Source: Deltaproteobacteria bacterium
GTDB taxonomy: Bacteria > Desulfobacterota > Desulfuromonadia > Desulfuromonadales > BM103
Length of the DNA stretch: 14,747 nucleotides
NCBI GenBank assembly: GCA_019313105.1
Contig: JAFDBW010000321.1
Coordinates: 1-14,747 of the forward strand
Direction of reading: 5' to 3'
Part shown: positions 14,518 to 14,747 of the stretch, in pieces
Layout of the letters: every line of letters begins with the position of its first letter
Numbering within the stretch: position 1 is the stretch's first letter
Notes under the pieces: generated by a model
Database searches by the model: none
The model's input: only the letters and a program-made list of their open reading frames with translations
Told to the model about the DNA's origin: nothing
Program-made: the position numbers and the translations under genes

Positions 14518-14747
14518 TTATTTGTGCTCACACTTCTCCGTATTGCCTGCACATTGTCCATCACATACCGCATCATGGGCTACTTTCAGCGCCGGCTCGA
14601 TCGGGCCGTCCATGCTGATGACCTTGAAACCGAGTTTTTCCAGCTCCCGCCTTGGCAGGTCACCGATCATCGCGGTCACGACCGCCTTGCAATCCTTGAG
14701 AGCTTCGGCAATACCATCGAACTGCGCGTGCCGGAAGGGGTGTTCAA
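14518..14747 (-). CDS. nifX: NifX/NifB-C-terminal-like cofactor-binding protein, 3' part only
   Basis: The last 75 codons are visible; the gene enters from the right edge. EHPFRHAQFDGIAEALKDCK followed by TAMIGDLPRRELEKLGFKV and PIEPALKVAHDAV fits the nitrogenase FeMo-cofactor-binding domain (Nitro_FeMo-Co family: NifX, NafY, VnfX and the NifB C-terminus), which carries NifB-co or other precursors. The domain is followed by a short Cys-rich tail, CDGQCAGNTEKCEHK, that could bind metal. Because the local NifB lacks this domain, this separate gene may supply it. The N-terminal part is not visible, so NafY-like or other fusions cannot be excluded, and the symbol is tentative. Confidence 0.75.
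   Translation of the reverse strand, partial: EHPFRHAQFDGIAEALKDCKAVVTAMIGDLPRRELEKLGFKVISMDGPIEPALKVAHDAVCDGQCAGNTEKCEHK

Noticed and set aside
1..14747. CRISPR array, tRNA, rRNA, insertion sequence or phage attachment site
   Set aside because: No spaced direct repeats, transposase genes, terminal inverted repeats or RNA gene signatures were seen in the window.

Overview
The window reads as a GC-rich (roughly 58%) anaerobic or microaerophilic bacterial chromosome, most like the Geobacter/Desulfuromonas group (Desulfuromonadia). This placement is an inference from gene content and style: a nif cluster of the nifB/nifQ/nifENV type with a sigma-54 promoter, a MetH of the 'GERSNPNGSKKFRE' type, and strong GGAGG ribosome sites. 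No rRNA, tRNA, CRISPR array or insertion sequence was seen.

Layout. (1) About 1-1500, minus strand: a methionine synthase split into separate genes. A homocysteine-binding unit (266-1189) overlaps a pterin-binding unit (269 to the left edge, cut off) by the ATGA junction. A 62-residue Cys-rich zinc-binding protein (1308-1496) lies upstream in the same direction. (2) 1748-7333, plus strand: glyoxylate metabolism. A class V aminotransferase (alanine/serine-glyoxylate type) ends in a strong hairpin. An AT-rich promoter region with a 17-bp palindrome follows, then malate synthase and a long ICL2-type isocitrate lyase 27 bp apart, closed by a textbook intrinsic terminator. (3) 7427-14747, minus strand: nitrogenase cofactor assembly. 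In transcription order these are the end of a NifX-domain gene, a leader with two consecutive intrinsic terminators, nifB, a TSUP permease, an IscU-like/NifQ fusion, an intergenic region with a sigma-54 promoter, and the overlapping genes nifE, nifN and nifV.

How the genes work together. In the nif block NifB makes the Fe-S core (NifB-co). The NifQ part of the fusion is expected to supply molybdenum, NifV supplies homocitrate, and NifEN is the scaffold where FeMo-co is completed; the NifX-like protein probably carries cofactor precursors. In the glyoxylate block isocitrate lyase produces glyoxylate. Malate synthase condenses it with acetyl-CoA, and the aminotransferase can divert it to glycine. 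This suits growth on acetate or other two-carbon substrates.

Most notable: the IscU/NifQ fusion whose scaffold half has lost the first Cys and the Asp; the two stacked terminators before nifB, which suggest antitermination control; the sigma-54 promoter with an upstream inverted repeat before nifE; the split metH; the small treble-clef-like zinc protein; and the palindromic operator overlapping a possible -35 box before the glyoxylate-shunt operon. I did not find a wholly novel defence or mobile system here.
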